Shown one piece after another: positions 1-14,038 of a DNA stretch of 64,000 nucleotides (position 1 is its first letter; the number at the start of each line of letters is the position of its first letter). Under the pieces are notes generated by a model that had not been told where the DNA came from, ran no database searches, and was given only the letters and a program-made list of their open reading frames with translations. This stretch comes from Warburgia ugandensis. Taxonomy: Eukaryota > Streptophyta > Magnoliopsida > Canellales > Canellaceae. A program made the position numbers and the translations under genes. The stretch spans positions 73,851,944 through 73,915,943 of the forward strand of contig CP141130.1 of assembly GCA_035236585.1 (NCBI GenBank), in the 5' to 3' direction.

Positions 1-1149
1 AAAGTTGGGTGAAAAATTGTATTGCTTTAGTATTAGAGAGATCAATTATTGGCTGAATTATTTGAACGAATTATAAAAGGATAATTCTATCTGTACTAAG
101 TTTCATATATTTTCAAATTTAAGAATTAGAAGGAAGCAGTTAAAAAAAAGGCGGGGTGGGGGGGGGGAGGAGGAGTAAATACTAAAGAAGTAGAACTTGC
201 TTTTTTCATTCATGGTGATAATTTTTTGGATATAAGCTATTTAATCACATTTAGTATGGTTTTGACAGGTTAGAGAACAAATTTGATGCCCATAGGATGC
301 TTTTAGCTTATGTGTTTTGGATAAAAATTTACAACCATTCCATTTTATTAATTTTTTGAAAGAACCATAATAAGTTATTAGGATCATTCAAACGTGTTGA
401 TTTCTCATACTTTATCTAATTTCTATATGTGGAACATATTGGATGGCAAAGATCTTCCAAAAAAGACTTTAGGGGCAGCGTATACTTCTTCGGACACTCA
501 TGGGCATCTACTCCTATCGGGACTTCAAAAATTAACTAAATAGTTACTATTTGAAGTAGCTCAAAAACTTATGTCATAATCAGTATCCATCCTCCTTTGT
601 ACCTATCTATGCTTCCATTTCATGCATAGGGTAGCAATGTTCCAATTATTAATCTCCTAGAGCATATTTAAGGCAGACCATGACCCATCATCTAGCCATT
701 ACACAACTCTAACCTTGTGATTTTGAATATTCTTTTCCCACTTTTGAATTGTTGAACAAGAACTTCTAGAGCAACTATCAATACAAATAACACAAACTCT
801 TTTATAGCCAATTCTTTCAATGTATTTCACAAATAGAGGAATACATAAAGTTGAACATAGTAGATTAAGAAATTGAAAGTTTTTAATTGACATTGTTTGT
901 TTGAAAATTTTCTGACAGGTTCTTATGGCCACCAAAATAGTATGGTTGTTAAACTAATTACTGAACTTATTGAAGAAATAAAATATTGCCAAGGTATATA
1001 TCTATTTTTATCAGAGGTTTGATCACCAGAAGAAGTTTACAAATTCGAGATTACTCAAAGGTGTGCATGTGCATGTATGTGTGAGTGGATGTGTCCTCCA
1101 TTCAAAAAAATAACAATAATCTTTCACAAAAGTTCTCATAAAATCGAGA
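1..1149. other. spacer, no gene seen
   Basis: AT-rich sequence with stops in all frames and no recognisable protein. A G-rich run lies near 152-168. Nothing else in it can be named. Confidence 0.6.
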
Positions 1150-1345
1150 CTCAGTGGCTAAGGTCTTATTGCCAATGTTCTTATTTTATACATAAATCTG
1201 TTTAAGCCGTCTTCTTTGATAAAGGTTTGTCGGCATGACTTACACAAGAGGCCCAACAGAGCTCCAAAATTCAGCAATCTCGACCAGGGTTCAAGACAGT
1301 GCATGGGTGTGTGCGTACCATTAGAGAGAGAGGCCAGGCAGATGA
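1150..1345 (+). repeat. SINE-like fragment, second family
   Basis: The stretch has a box-A-like CAGTGGCTAAGG near its left end. Near 1280 it has a box-B-like GGGTTCAAGAC followed by a GTGCATGGGTGTGTGCG tail. The box B plus tail recurs in variant form near 11.9 kb and 24.02 kb. This suggests a tRNA-derived SINE family distinct from the Au SINEs of this window. Boundaries and target duplications were not found. Confidence 0.3.
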
Positions 1346-4300
1346 ATTATTTAGATGACAAAACAGCTGAGAACCAATCCGTGACATCCGGGCAGCTTCT
1401 TAAAAGTCTTCATAAAAGCCAATGAAAACTGATTGTTCATAAAAGCCCAATTCAAGTCACTTGGTTGAACACCGGGCCCTTCTTTAATTAGTAATTATGA
1501 ATCAAATTGATTCTTCACAACAACCCAAACAAACAGACGGGCCATGGGTTTTCCTGGGCCTTTACTTCTAACAGGGATAACTTTCTGCAGTTCAAAGCCA
1601 TCACAAATGGATTAAGGGAAATAAGGGACACTCATTGGAGAAAGTATTCTACATGGGACACTTCTAATCAGCTTTTAGGGGATAAAAGAAAAGTAAAGGC
1701 AAGCGTCATTTCTCTTGACAGAAGACATTGAATAGCATGGAGTGTTACCGTAAGTGACAAGTTCCACTAATCAAATTCTGTAGATGTACAGGGATTAAAT
1801 TTGGTGTCCGTGCCAAAGCAAGAGGCAAGTGAGAATCCACGTCGAAACACCCAACTAAAAAGGAAGAGAATCCAATTCTCACCACCATTTTATTGTTTCA
1901 ACATGAGAATCGAATTCTATCAGTTTCAAGTGAATTATGAGGACAAGTAATGGGGTACATACCATCATAATTAGACTTTATGTGCACCCACCTGTTCTGT
2001 CACATTGAACCTAACTAGACGAGTTTTAGAAGCTTTTAAGTTGAATTTTCCTATGTTTTCCCTTCTTTCTTTTTCTTTGGTTATTGTGTTATTCCGATTT
2101 TTGGTTAGAGGATGATCTTGAAGCCAAATGGCCCCTAGATATCACATGATTATTTGGTTTACATTTCCTAAGGGGACGTTGTGCACTTGGACTTTTGATC
2201 CTTAAGCGAAACACAAATTTCTCTAATTTGAATATGTCAAATTAATTTCACGGAGAATGTAATTCTGGTGGCGGTGTCAAAGCAGTAGGTGAGGATTGAA
2301 GTGAACTCTGTACACAACCACTATAGTTTTATTTTAAGAATTGAAAACCAAGTACAAGCCCACCGATTCCACTTCTATTTGTGATTATGCTTTCGGGACA
2401 ACCAGCGAACATTATCATGAGCTCCTACCATGTAAGTATCTTATTGAGGACCTATTTGTAGGGTCAAATTTGTGAAATTGTCATCTTTCTAAGGGGATCT
2501 AGACATCCAGATCTTTAGTTTGTACATATCCCATTAGACTTCTAATTCTTCTAAAGCTTGAATGTCAATCTACCATTAGTGAGCCTTATAACTCCTCTAT
2601 GGTCCTCAAAATTTAACCTCAAGAGGTCTTTATGTACTCTTTCCATATACACCTGCCCTCAATATATACCTTTGTCAATCATATCCTTGGACACCTTGTC
2701 TCGTGTGTAAGCATCGCACATCCTTTAAAGCAACATGACGCACTACCTCAAACCCATGACCTACTTATAAGAGAGACACCTCAGCTTAACCACTGATCTA
2801 TATTGGCTTATATGCCTTCAAATTGACTTATTAAGCTATCCTCTTCAACAACTAAATCCCAGTTCATTGCGGAAGCATTGATTACAGCGTGAAATCGGGT
2901 CTCTGCATGTATGCAAAAATTTACTAGAAGGTATTTGAAAGTGTCCTTAAAGTTGCTAGGATGTTGCTATCAAGTGTCAACAAGTATCCACTCAGTAAAA
3001 TGGAAATGCACCTGCATTCTCTCTCCGTTCTTTGTTGGGTCTTTTGGTTAGTGTCAGATCCCACTCTGAATTTCGTTGCAGAAGTTAGAAAAAAATGAGG
3101 CCATATACGTACAACAAAACGAAACATTGCCGGTACTGTCTTAGGACTGTTGCAGCCTCGCTTCTTTCTACAGGTCAAGTTGAGCTGGTACGTGCCATCT
3201 CAAAGACAAAGGTATCGCTGAAGTGGGGCTCAGTTAGCCCGAATCATTGACTTTGTAGAAACTTTGCGAAGTTGTGTACCGTTTTCCAGTTTTACTGTGA
3301 CACGGGGAGTACTCCAGCATCAAAGCCTGGATTTCAGCATAGATGGCACATAGACTCCTTCAGCTACTCAGTGCCAATTAACTTATTCCACATTCCCCAA
3401 AGATTACAGAAAGAAAACCCAATCCCAAGCTTACGCCACTAGTGGAAAAGGTTAAGACTGCACAGCAACCAGAAATGACAAAAACTGAAGAGCTGAGACG
3501 AAAGTACTAGAAGGCTATCTTGGAACTTGTGGAGTAGGGTAAAGAGGATAAACGTACAGAGCCTTGAGCTTTTCATTGCCCCCATTCACCGTACGCAGGT
3601 GAATCCACAGACCAGCCATCTTGTCATGTGGGAAAACAGAATGTGGACGAAAATTGTCCTAGGAAAGTGATGTTTGTGCCATGGTATTGGGTGAAAAATA
3701 CCGGAGGATGAAACCGAATTGGTAATCCAAGCAAACACCATGGGGAACCGTGCACCAAAATCAAAGGCTTAGAATTGTCAACCGCGCCAGAACATTGGGC
3801 CAGTTACTCTCATCTACTGTACTTTTTGATCATTGAACAAGCGGGCTCCATATCTAGGTTGAAAAACATGTCCATCCATTATATATCAGTTCTTCTTGAT
3901 TTGACTGATCAATTGAAGGTAGGCCCAACTATGGTAATTATGACCTGATGAATCAATGATTTGACTAATGAACAAGTGGGCCCCATTTGTTGAAAAAAAA
4001 TGGCATCCATCTTTGGAGGTTCCTCTTTTAAAGGCCATCACATAGAACTCATGTCACCAACATGCTAGGTAATGGAATCAAAGGCCACATGAAGTAGGAC
4101 CTTTGCCTGTCATGACGTTTGCACATTATCTTTGTAACGTGAGACTACAGCCGTTGGTGGCGGCCATATTCTAGAGACATGAACGCACAACACGAGCCAA
4201 ACACTGCAAAGTCCAAGCAGAATAATAATTCGGAGGAAAGGAAAAGTGGTATTCATGGAGCCTAGTTCCTATCGTCCTTGTGTCATTTCGTGTATGTATA

Positions 4301-4778
4301 GTGGGCAGTGTCTGGAGATAACAAAGGATAAGAGAAGAATGCTACAGTAGGGGCAACCACATGGATTGGATGGTTGCTGTGTGGTGCCCCAGATATAGTT
4401 GAAGGGCTCCACTTCGACCCGATCATCCAGTTCCTCCATCTTTGAATTTCTCATAGACCAAAAATCGCGATGATTCAATGACTCTATCGTCCAAAAAACG
4501 ATGTTTTTGTTTGATGAATGTGAACCGTTGTTTATACAAACGTGTTAAGTTTCAATCAGAATGATAGAAGATATCCAAAGTCGGAGAGATCACCAGAAGG
4601 GTTGGATCAACCAAATTCTATGCCCTTCACCATAGCACTCGTCGCAAAACAAAAACCGTGGGCAGTCCATAAGTATGTGTTTAGATCTAAGCTGGTTTTG
4701 GTTCCATTGTGGAATGGCCACTTTATGCAGGAATGCTTTTTCTAACCAAACTTTAGATGAACACAAGAAAGGAATGAT
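1346..4778. other. spacer, no gene seen
   Basis: No open frame here resembles a known protein and the longest ones are short and uninformative. Some stretches (3.8-4.1 kb) read like old MITE or repeat debris (phrases such as GTGGGCCCCA), but I could not define ends. Confidence 0.5.
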
Positions 4779-4846
4779 AAAAAAAAGGACAGCCCCAGTG
4801 ACCGAAGTTCTCGCCTATGAAGGGGGGACCACAAAGGCCTATAAAG
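4779..4846 (-). repeat. Au SINE 3' fragment
   Basis: The reverse complement reads CCTTTGTGGTCC, then a short gap, then CACTGGGGCTGTCC. This is the 3' part of the Au SINE family seen in better copies at 22.4, 41.3, 45.2, 47.8 and 49.0 kb. It lacks the tRNA-like head and is internally deleted. Confidence 0.5.
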
Positions 4847-4849
4847 ACT

Positions 4850-7298
4850 TTATTAATTAGGACGTCAAATGATCTAGATAGCATTCAATTGCATTAGATA
4901 CCATTTAGTTCTCCTTTGAGCTACTAGAATATATTTTTGGTAATTGGATGCAAACCTTTGGGTGTTTGCAGTTTTGACCTTTCCAGTTCAAGGAGGGATG
5001 GGATAACACGACGGCATCGCCGGCACTCGATCGCCACGAAAGCGTGTAATTCAGCTGCTGGAAAACAAAACATATCTACCATGAAAGCAACCATGCAGCA
5101 GATACTTTGGCTAACAGCACACCTTAAGTCCTCATTTTGTTCAATTGTTTGACATCAGAATTTTCCTTCTTGGTCAGGCCTAACTCTAGGAGAGGATTAT
5201 GTAGAGCTTAGAAATTCAAGAAATATTGTAACTTTCCTTTACCTTTAAATAGAATCATAGCTAGAAGTCTATGTAGTATCGTTTTAGTAGGACGCCACCT
5301 TATTGTACCCCCTTTGACATAATCGACTGGCCATTGTTGATGTTGAGTCTTAAGATCATCTTTTACTGCGTGTACACGAAAGTCATGCCATTAGAACAAT
5401 CCTATGAACTAATCCTATAATTTCTGGTTGTTGGATGTAAACTTTGCTTCACGGAGGAATTCTGCCATCCTGCTCAACAGATGGGACCTTGCCATACAGC
5501 TCCCAATCACTTATTACGTGGTGCACACTGCCTTTGCATGATCAGACCCGTTCATCTGATTTCTCTAGCTCTAAATGACTGATATCCATAAAATAGTGCA
5601 GATTGGATGAGTCTATAATCTGAAAATTGTACTTTTGGTCATAGAGACATGTTGATCAATTAGTACATAATTAATGAGTAAAAAGCACATGTTTTTGGAG
5701 GTCCAAAATCATTCAATCACAGTGATGTTTAGAATATAAGATATTGAGAGTCAGAGAAATCAAATGAACAGGTCTGAACAAACAAAGATGAGGCCCGCCG
5801 TATACAAGTAGCAAACTGTACACCAAGTTCCTATCCTATGGCGCAAGATAACAACATTTCTCACTTTATTAGGTCTTATTACATGTGAGTGGTATTTAAT
5901 ACATAATTTGATATATACTAGGTTAATCACATTTTTCTTTGACCACTTACGATCCTATCTTTCCTTAAAATTACTTATCAAAATAAGCAATTAAGGGATA
6001 ACATTACTTTCTCTATGAGGACTCTTTATAAGCTTCCTAATTGGCAACTTGAATCTTATTTTTCCTTGTGCCATTCAGCATTTTTAATTATTTTTATTTA
6101 TCTTATGTCATTAGTTGGCTAGATGGGCCCCTCCTTGCCTTATAGACTCTCTCTTTTTCTGCTAGATGGCTCTTTTATCTCAATTTCTTGACTTCTAATT
6201 TTATTGGATTGAATAACTCTAAAGCAATTCCTTAAATATCTCTCTATCTCTAATCTTTTCTATTTATCTTATTCTAATTTTAGTTATCCTTATATTATAA
6301 TCTTAGACTATTAGTGAAATAAATTGGCCCTCTCATGTTCTTCCCCACTTCAATACTTTCTACTTACCCAAGTACATATGTTATAATCAGTTTCTTCCTT
6401 TATCAATTATCATTTATATTTAATTCTAATTCTAATTCTAATTTAGTGTTTTCTCTTCTCTTGATCCCTAAAGTCCCTCTTTAACCTTTTATAATTTATT
6501 TTTGATTCTAACAATTCAATATTATTAATAGAAAAGTAAAGAAGAAAGATATATAGATTGATGGAGAGATTTTAGTCCTCACATTAGTTATATTAATAGT
6601 CATTTTATTGCCCTTCTTTGGATCTCCAAGATCATAGGGCCTACATTAGGATGATATGAGGTCTATCTTATTCCTTTTACTTTAGGCCCACAGATATTGA
6701 TGGGTGATAATGATAGTTTTTACATTAAGAATACATATTTCACTTTAAAATTACACATAACAAGTATTATGAAATTTTAGAAAGTGGGTTTCCAACGGCT
6801 AAAATAGATAAGCTAAATTTGAAAGAAGAAAGTTCTTTGAAGTGCTCTAATTTATGCAATAATGACAATCAAGAAGGATCACTATAGTCAAAATTGAAGT
6901 TAAGGTAATTTTAAATTTTCAACAAGTTGTAACATCTTTTTTGTATAATGTTTTTCGTTCTTAAACAAATATAAAGTTCATTTCAGAGCATGGCATTGTA
7001 CAAGGAATTTAAAAAGGATAAAGTATTAGAGAATCAAAGAGATTGTTGCAGAAAGTTTTGAAATAAACAAAGACATACATAATTCAAATAGAGCCAAACT
7101 AATGCAGTATTTTTTTAGTATGTTCAGACAGTATCCAGTTGCTAACTATAACATAACAATCTAATTTGGATATAAGAAACTTCTAACTAGGAACTAATTG
7201 AATAGCTCATTTGGCAATGATGTGAACTAATTGTTTGCTTTGTAAACGTCATATACTATTTTGAATAAATAATATGATTCTTTTAAAGATGTTGCAAG
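4850..7298. other. AT-rich spacer, no gene seen
   Basis: From 5.9 kb the sequence becomes very AT-rich and carries no coding signal. An 18-base string TAATTGAATAGCTCATTT near 7,195 recurs near 10,975, on the other side of the LTR-like block. Confidence 0.5.
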
Positions 7299-10200
7299 TG
7301 TAATACCCCTAACTTTTTTAAATCCATTCTATGTCATTTTGATTGATTTTGAATTGAAATGAAATGAGAATTTGAAATTTTTAGCTTTTGAGCTTCAAGA
7401 AAATAAGATTCTTATAAAACATAAAACTGAGTGCCGAAACCTAAATATTTGAATTGTACTTAAAAAAAGATTTCCTAGAATACTAAGAACACTAAAATGA
7501 TGTCCAAATAAAAAAGTTAGAATGTTGCAAACTGAGGGTCCAAAATTAATAATGACACCCCTAAGGGCAGTTTAGTAATTTCACTACTATAGCTCCCTAA
7601 TTGCAAGACTCGAGATAGAATGTAGTCATATGACTCATAATTATATGAAATCACACTACATCAAAGTGGAGAACAATATATATCAATTTTTAACAACTAA
7701 AACTATAAAATAATAATAATAAATTAAATAATTTAAAGGGGGACACAAATTTGATACTAGCGCTCATGTTCTTAAACCTTAGACAAAAAGAGGAAAATAA
7801 TCGATCAACTAACTGACCGTCACTCTCCCCATCCCTCTCTCATCTTTCCTCCTCCAACCGTGCACATCCCTGGAAGCCAATGGCACTAGCCACTCCAGAG
7901 GAAAACCCTTCCCCCTATTTCCCTCCCCAAGTGCTACCCAAGCTAGATGCCCACGACAATCGCTCGGCATCGTTTGAGGCAGCCACAACGCACCGCACCG
8001 CACCGCTCAAGCTCAACCCACCAGCGACATCACCCTCTCCCTCAACCTTCTCCCTTCTTCCCCTCATCTTCCTCCCTAACTCTCCGCACTCCTATTCCCA
8101 TTGATGATGATGGCTCTACGATGGTGAGCAGAGCCATAGGGTAGAAGGTGACTCAAATTGAATATCTGAGCTATCCATCGTGCTCCTTGAGATGTTGGGA
8201 GTAAAGCCCTTCAAGCATTTTGACAATCGGGGTAGATTCGACGGAGATTTGAATGCAGTGGTGATTTACGACCATGATCATATTGATTTTGATTATCTAG
8301 TGATGATCTGATACTCCAAACAACCTATTTGACAAGGATCAAAGCAATTGTTGGTAAGATCGATATTCTCACAAATTCTTTCTAAACTTCAAATCAAATA
8401 CTATGCGCAAAGTAAAACCTAGAAATTTTAGGAATTTCAATTTCAATTGAATGCAATTGTATCATTATAGGTTAGATCTATCATTTTCATCTATAGAATC
8501 AACAAATCTAAACATGAAATTATTGATCTAATGGTTGATTTATAAATCAAAGTTTCTAACTATTGTAAACCATCATATTACAATTAGATACATAGATGTT
8601 AAACCTATACACTACTATTTTTAGGCTATAAACATACGATCCAATTGTTGGATCAAATGAAAACGCAAAATGTAAACATATATGACCATTAGTAACATGT
8701 GAACCTTAGATCAAATTGTCCAAAATTGGATATGGTTGTGGCTCAAGAGTTTAAGGTTGCTGATCTAAAAAAATAACTCGTAATCTTATAGGTTAGTAAT
8801 TTCATATGATGAAAGAGGGATACTCATTGATGATTGAAATCAATGGTGTGGATTTGATAATCCAGCCATTGATAATTAGATTAGCAATCTAAAACTAATG
8901 ACACATGATCAGTGCTTGTATTGATTAGTATTAGGAACTAAACTAGAACAAATTCTAAACTATGGATGGTTATGAGAGAACCTAGTTCATAGACTTAAGT
9001 ATATACATGTGTTCTATAGATGTGTGATCATTAGTGCATGCACGAATTTGATAACTATTTGTATTAGTGAATCTAAAGCAATCGATCAAAGGTAGATGGT
9101 TAAATTGATCAAAGGTAGATGGTTCCAATATTGCTATATTGGTTTACGTTGTTTTGAACGAATTCAGCATGGCTTGATGTTTCATTGAAAATGTAAACTT
9201 TGAATGTTGAAATTTATATGCAATTTTCACAGTTATTGTTTGATTTAAAGTTTATCCAAATGCTAGAATTGTTATAGATTTGAATTTGACTCATGATCTT
9301 TGTTTTAAATGAGAAGTTTGCATTCTAGAAACATGACATGGATTTTATCTATATATTCCAAAATATTTATGAAAATTTATGCATTGATGTATACCTTGAA
9401 AGTGCAATGGAAAACTTGCATTAAGAAAGTAAAGTTTGTTTTGAAATCCATTTATATTTTATTGATGAGTGCAATTGATAAGGGTGAGTGCAGTGTGATA
9501 CTGGCAAGCTTCTAGGTGCTCAGAATTCCTCAATGGATTTGGAGAATTTGTTTTAGATGATTTTTTAATAGATTTCGAGGATTTGTTTTTCGGACTTTTA
9601 TAGCAAGATTTTTTTTTTTTCTTTTTTGTAAAAGAAAACTAGGCGACTCTTGAAAGTTGGCTTAACTTGGGGTGAGTTATAAGACCTCTATTGGTTATTA
9701 TGCTAGGAGGTGGCCTCTAACCACTGAGATTGGATAGTGATGTATATATGATAGTATAATTTTTTATACATATTTTAGTATTTTCTCAATGAACTAAGAA
9801 TTTAATATCAATTGTGATTTAAAAGAAATGTATTATTGTAGACGCATTGAGATTTTATACATATATTGTACATACTAAAATTTAATCATAGGTTGGACAC
9901 CATTATATGGATAAGTTTCATGAGTTTATGATTCTAAGAAATTTATTGTGTTATGTCAAAAAGAAATGTAGATTAGTACTTGATACTGATGCATTATAGT
10001 TTTATACTTATAAAGTATGTGATTTGATTTCATCCTAAATGGGTGACTATAGCTCATGAATCTACACATTTCATCTTGTTTTTCTCAAAACTAATTTGGA
10101 AATGGTGTGAGTTCATTTTAATACACATATAGCATGAAATTTGGGTTTATATTGTAAATTGTGTCTTTACCATGTATGCGTCTTGTTCCACCAAAACAAC

Positions 10201-10861
10201 CACAAGCTTACTGATATATTGTATTTATTTATAATTTTCAGATTTTATGAAATATAATAGAAGGAAGAAATCGAAAGATAGAATGGGGACTTGTAAAAGA
10301 GCTTAGTGGCAGTATTATCTAAGTAACTATAAGGACGTGTATATTCATTCCAGAATTGATGTATTGGACCGTCAATTTATGTTCTCTTTGATATTTGAAT
10401 ATGTGTTATAAATGTATAGACTAATGGCTGTGACTGAATAGATTCTAACTATAATAAAGTTGATTTTTAAACTATTTCTCTTAGAAGTAAAAATGTTTTA
10501 TTTTCAAACTTAATGATGCACTTGGATATTGAATGGAGACAAAGTCTCCTTTATTGTTTAAATATATGAAATGTTATATATCATGTATACCACATTGCAT
10601 GCAAAAAATGCAGAATATTCGAGAAATAGAAGAAACTCTGCCTAATTTTTAGTAAAATTGAAATGATCATTTTACCTTCAAATTCCTATTTGTAAAATAG
10701 CAATGACACTCGAGGTTTTTGAAAAAAAAAATAAAAAAAAATCATAAAATATATTTTTGCTATTTGTTTTCAAAAAGAATTTTTAAATAAAGGCCTCACT
10801 TGTAAAAAAGAGTTGAGAAAAAGTTGTTTAAAAACCTAGTTCATCATAGTAAGTCATTACA
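7299..10861 (+). mobile_element. LTR-like block (possible solo LTR)
   Basis: The block opens with TGTAATACCCCTAAC and closes with GTAAGTCATTACA, so it has TG...CA ends. Near its 3' end (10.54-10.72 kb) it has GGAGACAAAGTCTCC, AAACTCTGCC and AATGACACTCGAGG. The same order of motifs ends the solo LTR at 26.36-29.10 kb, so the two are related LTRs of one superfamily. A C-rich stretch at 7.8-8.1 kb gives short proline/serine-rich frames that I do not regard as genes. The 5-base flanks (GCAAG and TAGAT) do not match, so it may be one LTR of a lost element, a recombinant, or mis-bounded. Its length (about 3.6 kb) is large for an LTR but close to the 2.75 kb relative. Confidence 0.5.
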
Positions 10862-11347
10862 TAGATGAGATGATATTTCCCATGACTACTTAGATAACTT
10901 TGATATTTTTTTTTACTAGCATTTCTTTTACTGAATTGGATAGATGAAACTTTTCATAACAAACTACTATCTAATTGAATAGCTCATTTAGGGATAATAT
11001 AGTGATTGTTAACAAGCAACACAGAGTAAGACGTCAACTAATATAATTCTTTGATAGTATTGCATATCACTACAAGGTGGAGAGGATTTTTTCCTTGTGA
11101 CTTAGATAATTTTGATATTGTTATTGACTATATGTTTTATTATAATGGTTTGAAAAGTAGTAAGATTATTGGATGATAGTTTGACAACTTTTATTAACTC
11201 ACAATTAAATTATATGCTTATTCATTGATTAATGTCTTGAAAATAAAATAGTATTTGGGAGTGGATGGTAATAACATCTTTGCCTTTTTTCCCCAGCAAG
11301 TTGCTAGTGAAGGAAGAAATATAAAGGCTTGAGTTGTGTCTTGGTAA

Positions 11348-11734
11348 GAGGAATGCTTGTACAAAGGGTGACAACACCCTAACAATGGTGAAGTGCCTTC
11401 ACTTTTCTAAGCCATTCAGTTGACCCATCTAATTTTCGATATCTCATGACCCAAAAATTATTCCAAAAGAAAGTCATTTATGTTCAAGAAATGATGGTTT
11501 CATCTTGTTAGATAAGGGCAGTCAAAAGCCCTTGAATTTGCATTTAACGTGCTAAAATGCAACTTTTTGAAAGTCAATTACTTTATTTTGCAATGATTTT
11601 TGAGTCATGAGATATCCAAAGTTAGATGTGTTAGATAAAAGGCTTCGATCACTTGTATATGGGGACCATCATAGAAAATTAAAAGAAATTCATTATTATT
11701 AGGATGTTGTTGCACTTTATACTAGCATTCCCTC
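11348..11734. repeat. fold-back element with long terminal inverted repeats
   Basis: The left end reads GAGGAATGCTTGTACAAAG and the right end, reverse-complemented, reads GAGGGAATGCTAGTATAAAG. Similarity continues inward for roughly 110-140 bases, including GATATCTCATGACCCAAAAA on the left against GATATCTCATGACTCAAAAA on the right. The unpaired centre is short. There is no coding sequence, as expected of a MITE or fold-back transposon. I found no convincing target-site duplication, so the superfamily is unknown. Confidence 0.55.
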
Positions 11735-11854
11735 CTTTTATTTGGCATTCCTTAGAGTTATTTTAACAAAAAGTTCCAAAATGAAACATGGAAGAGACTA
11801 TTCCCAGTCCTTTAGTTGCTAAAGGTGTGAATTAAGAAGAATACCACGGTGGCA

Positions 11855-11946
11855 CCAAAGCCTCCCTATGGCAGAGGCGCAAAGAGTCTCTCACCCGCAC
11901 GACAGGGTTGCAGACCGTGCACGGGTGTATTTCTACCATTAAAAAG
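11855..11946 (+). repeat. SINE-like fragment, second family
   Basis: It carries GGGTTGCAGACCGTGCACGG followed by GTGTATTTCTACC, matching the box-B-plus-tail pattern near 1280 and 24,020. It is short and degenerate. Confidence 0.3.
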
Positions 11947-14038
11947 GAAAAGCAAAGCTAAGTTACCAGAAACAACTCGCATGTTTATTGTAACACCAGT
12001 ATGAGGTCAAACGTCCGCATGAATGGGTAAGATCAATTAAAAGTGGAGCTCATCATGCAAAAGAAGTGTGCCGCACCGTCCATCTGTTCTATCACTTGAA
12101 CGGTTTGGATCAACCAAAACAAAGGGCCCGCCTGTTTCCCAACGCGATCGTCATACCGCCTGTTTGGATCAATGATCATAGCATTCGTCCAGGCTCTTGG
12201 TCCCCTCATATGGCGTAAACATTGTGCCTATCGGATAATCCTACCTGTCCGATTAGTTGTCGAGATGGTGGAGCCCATTATTTCGACTTTCAGGGGCCTT
12301 TTGCATTGTGGCCGACTCACTGTGAGGCCTAGAGATGGAACGCATGTCCGATATGCATTTGTCACTACTCCTATGCTGGAGATAAGGACACGTTTTGCAT
12401 GTCCTCTTCACAATTTTGTTCTTGTACCACGTCATGGTCTTCTTTCTGGCAATAAGAATGATTCCTTCTTTATGCTCTCGATCAGGACCAACCATCTGGA
12501 TCTCCTTAGCTCCTTAACATCAGCCGTAGGATCATTATCACTTCGGATATGAAAAATCCTACTTTCAATAGCGTTTCTGTGACCGTACACGAAGATTCTT
12601 GTTTGTGGACCCCATAGTCGGGCAGATTTTTAATGGCCTTGCCAATTCAATGTCAAACGAAGAGGCTAACGACCACTATATAGGAACAGCCGTAAGTTAT
12701 TATTTCGGCTCAAGGGGTGGTGGAGCCTTTGCACAGCGTGGTGTTACGCCCGTGAACCCAAAAGGACACAAATGTGCTAGCGAATGTTCCAAACTGTTTA
12801 TCTTCCTCCAGATATCTCCATTACATGATCCCTGCATGGAAAGCAATCTGAGGTTAAGATTTTGCTGGTAGGACAGAGGGTAACCTTGTTAGGAATAAGC
12901 AGAGAGGAAAGATCTCCAGAAATTTCTATCTCATTCCATTCTAGTGGGGGCGATGGGAAAAACTCAAAAATTCATGATTTTCCGGTAGAACCTTATTTCG
13001 ACGAGGTTGCACCATGATTATACAAGGGTCATGGATCAAAAGTCTGCAGGAGATCAGCTGTTAGAATAGCAAAAAATTTTATCTAGGAGCAGTGTCTTTG
13101 TCCTTGTAGCTTTTGACAACCACCAGGAGAAGGGGGGGTGGGGGTGTGGAGAATAGGTTTTCTTTGTGGTTGGGGAATCTGGTGACATTCACATTCGCAA
13201 GGAAGTGAAAGGGTACAGACCAAATCTTGTCTTTACTTGCGCTTCTTTTGTTCTGTGCTGCTCATGCTGACGGAAATGTAAGTAAAGCTGGAAAGAAGAG
13301 TACGTAAAGAAGGTTCTGATCCAATATTGAATTTTATTCCATAGAAATGGTATTCGCACACCTCATTGCTTTGAACTTTTTCCACCGGGTTAAATACGTG
13401 AAAAGCACTGGATTCTTTGGGTTTTCTCATTTGTACCCCACATTCCATTCTGGCTCAATTGCAGCCCTAAGCCACATTAACCATACCTTGGATCATGGAG
13501 TTATTTATTAGACGGCATTAGTTTGTAGCCCACGTGGCTTGCATGCGTGGAATTGACTGCTAAAGTGGAAAGCACCCTTTTTTAGGGTAATTTTTAAAAT
13601 TTTGAAGTCATTGTTAAGAACGAGGTGAACAGGTGCAAAACCCAATTTCAGGTGAAGGAAAATGTTTTATGCCCTAAAAGCTTCAAACCACTCTCTCCAC
13701 TCTCTTTTGGATGATCTGATCGATTCTTATACCTTCTAGCCTTATCCTTTTAAACAGACTCAGTTTCAACCGACTCTCCCTCTTGCCTAGCCCCACAAAC
13801 CATTGCACTCCATGACACCAAATCTCTTATAGACATTGAATCAGATACTCTGGAGCTACTTACTAGACAATGAATCAGACACTCATCATTCTTCACTCAA
13901 GCTCATTTTCTCATTGAAGTAGATGAGCCCCAGTATCTCTTTCCCTTCTTCAAATGCACATAAGCCAAAATATGCCTTTAGAACAAGTGGGCAAGTGAAA
14001 TTATCAGGTTAAGACCTTCAAGCATCAGGTGATAGAAT
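11947..14038. other. spacer, no gene seen
   Basis: A 126-codon frame at 12,172-12,552 has no recognisable motif and overlaps repeat-like sequence (CACCGTCCATCTG, GGGCCCGCC), so I do not call it a gene. Near 13,130 there is a G-run. The rest shows nothing. Confidence 0.45.

Noticed and set aside
7809-8144. Proline/serine-rich frames near 7.8-8.1 kb
   Set aside because: Three overlapping frames on both strands over C-rich LTR-like sequence; no conserved domain.
12172-12552. 126-codon plus-strand frame
   Set aside because: No motif, an opposing frame of 80 codons on the other strand, and repeat-like sequence; most likely chance.
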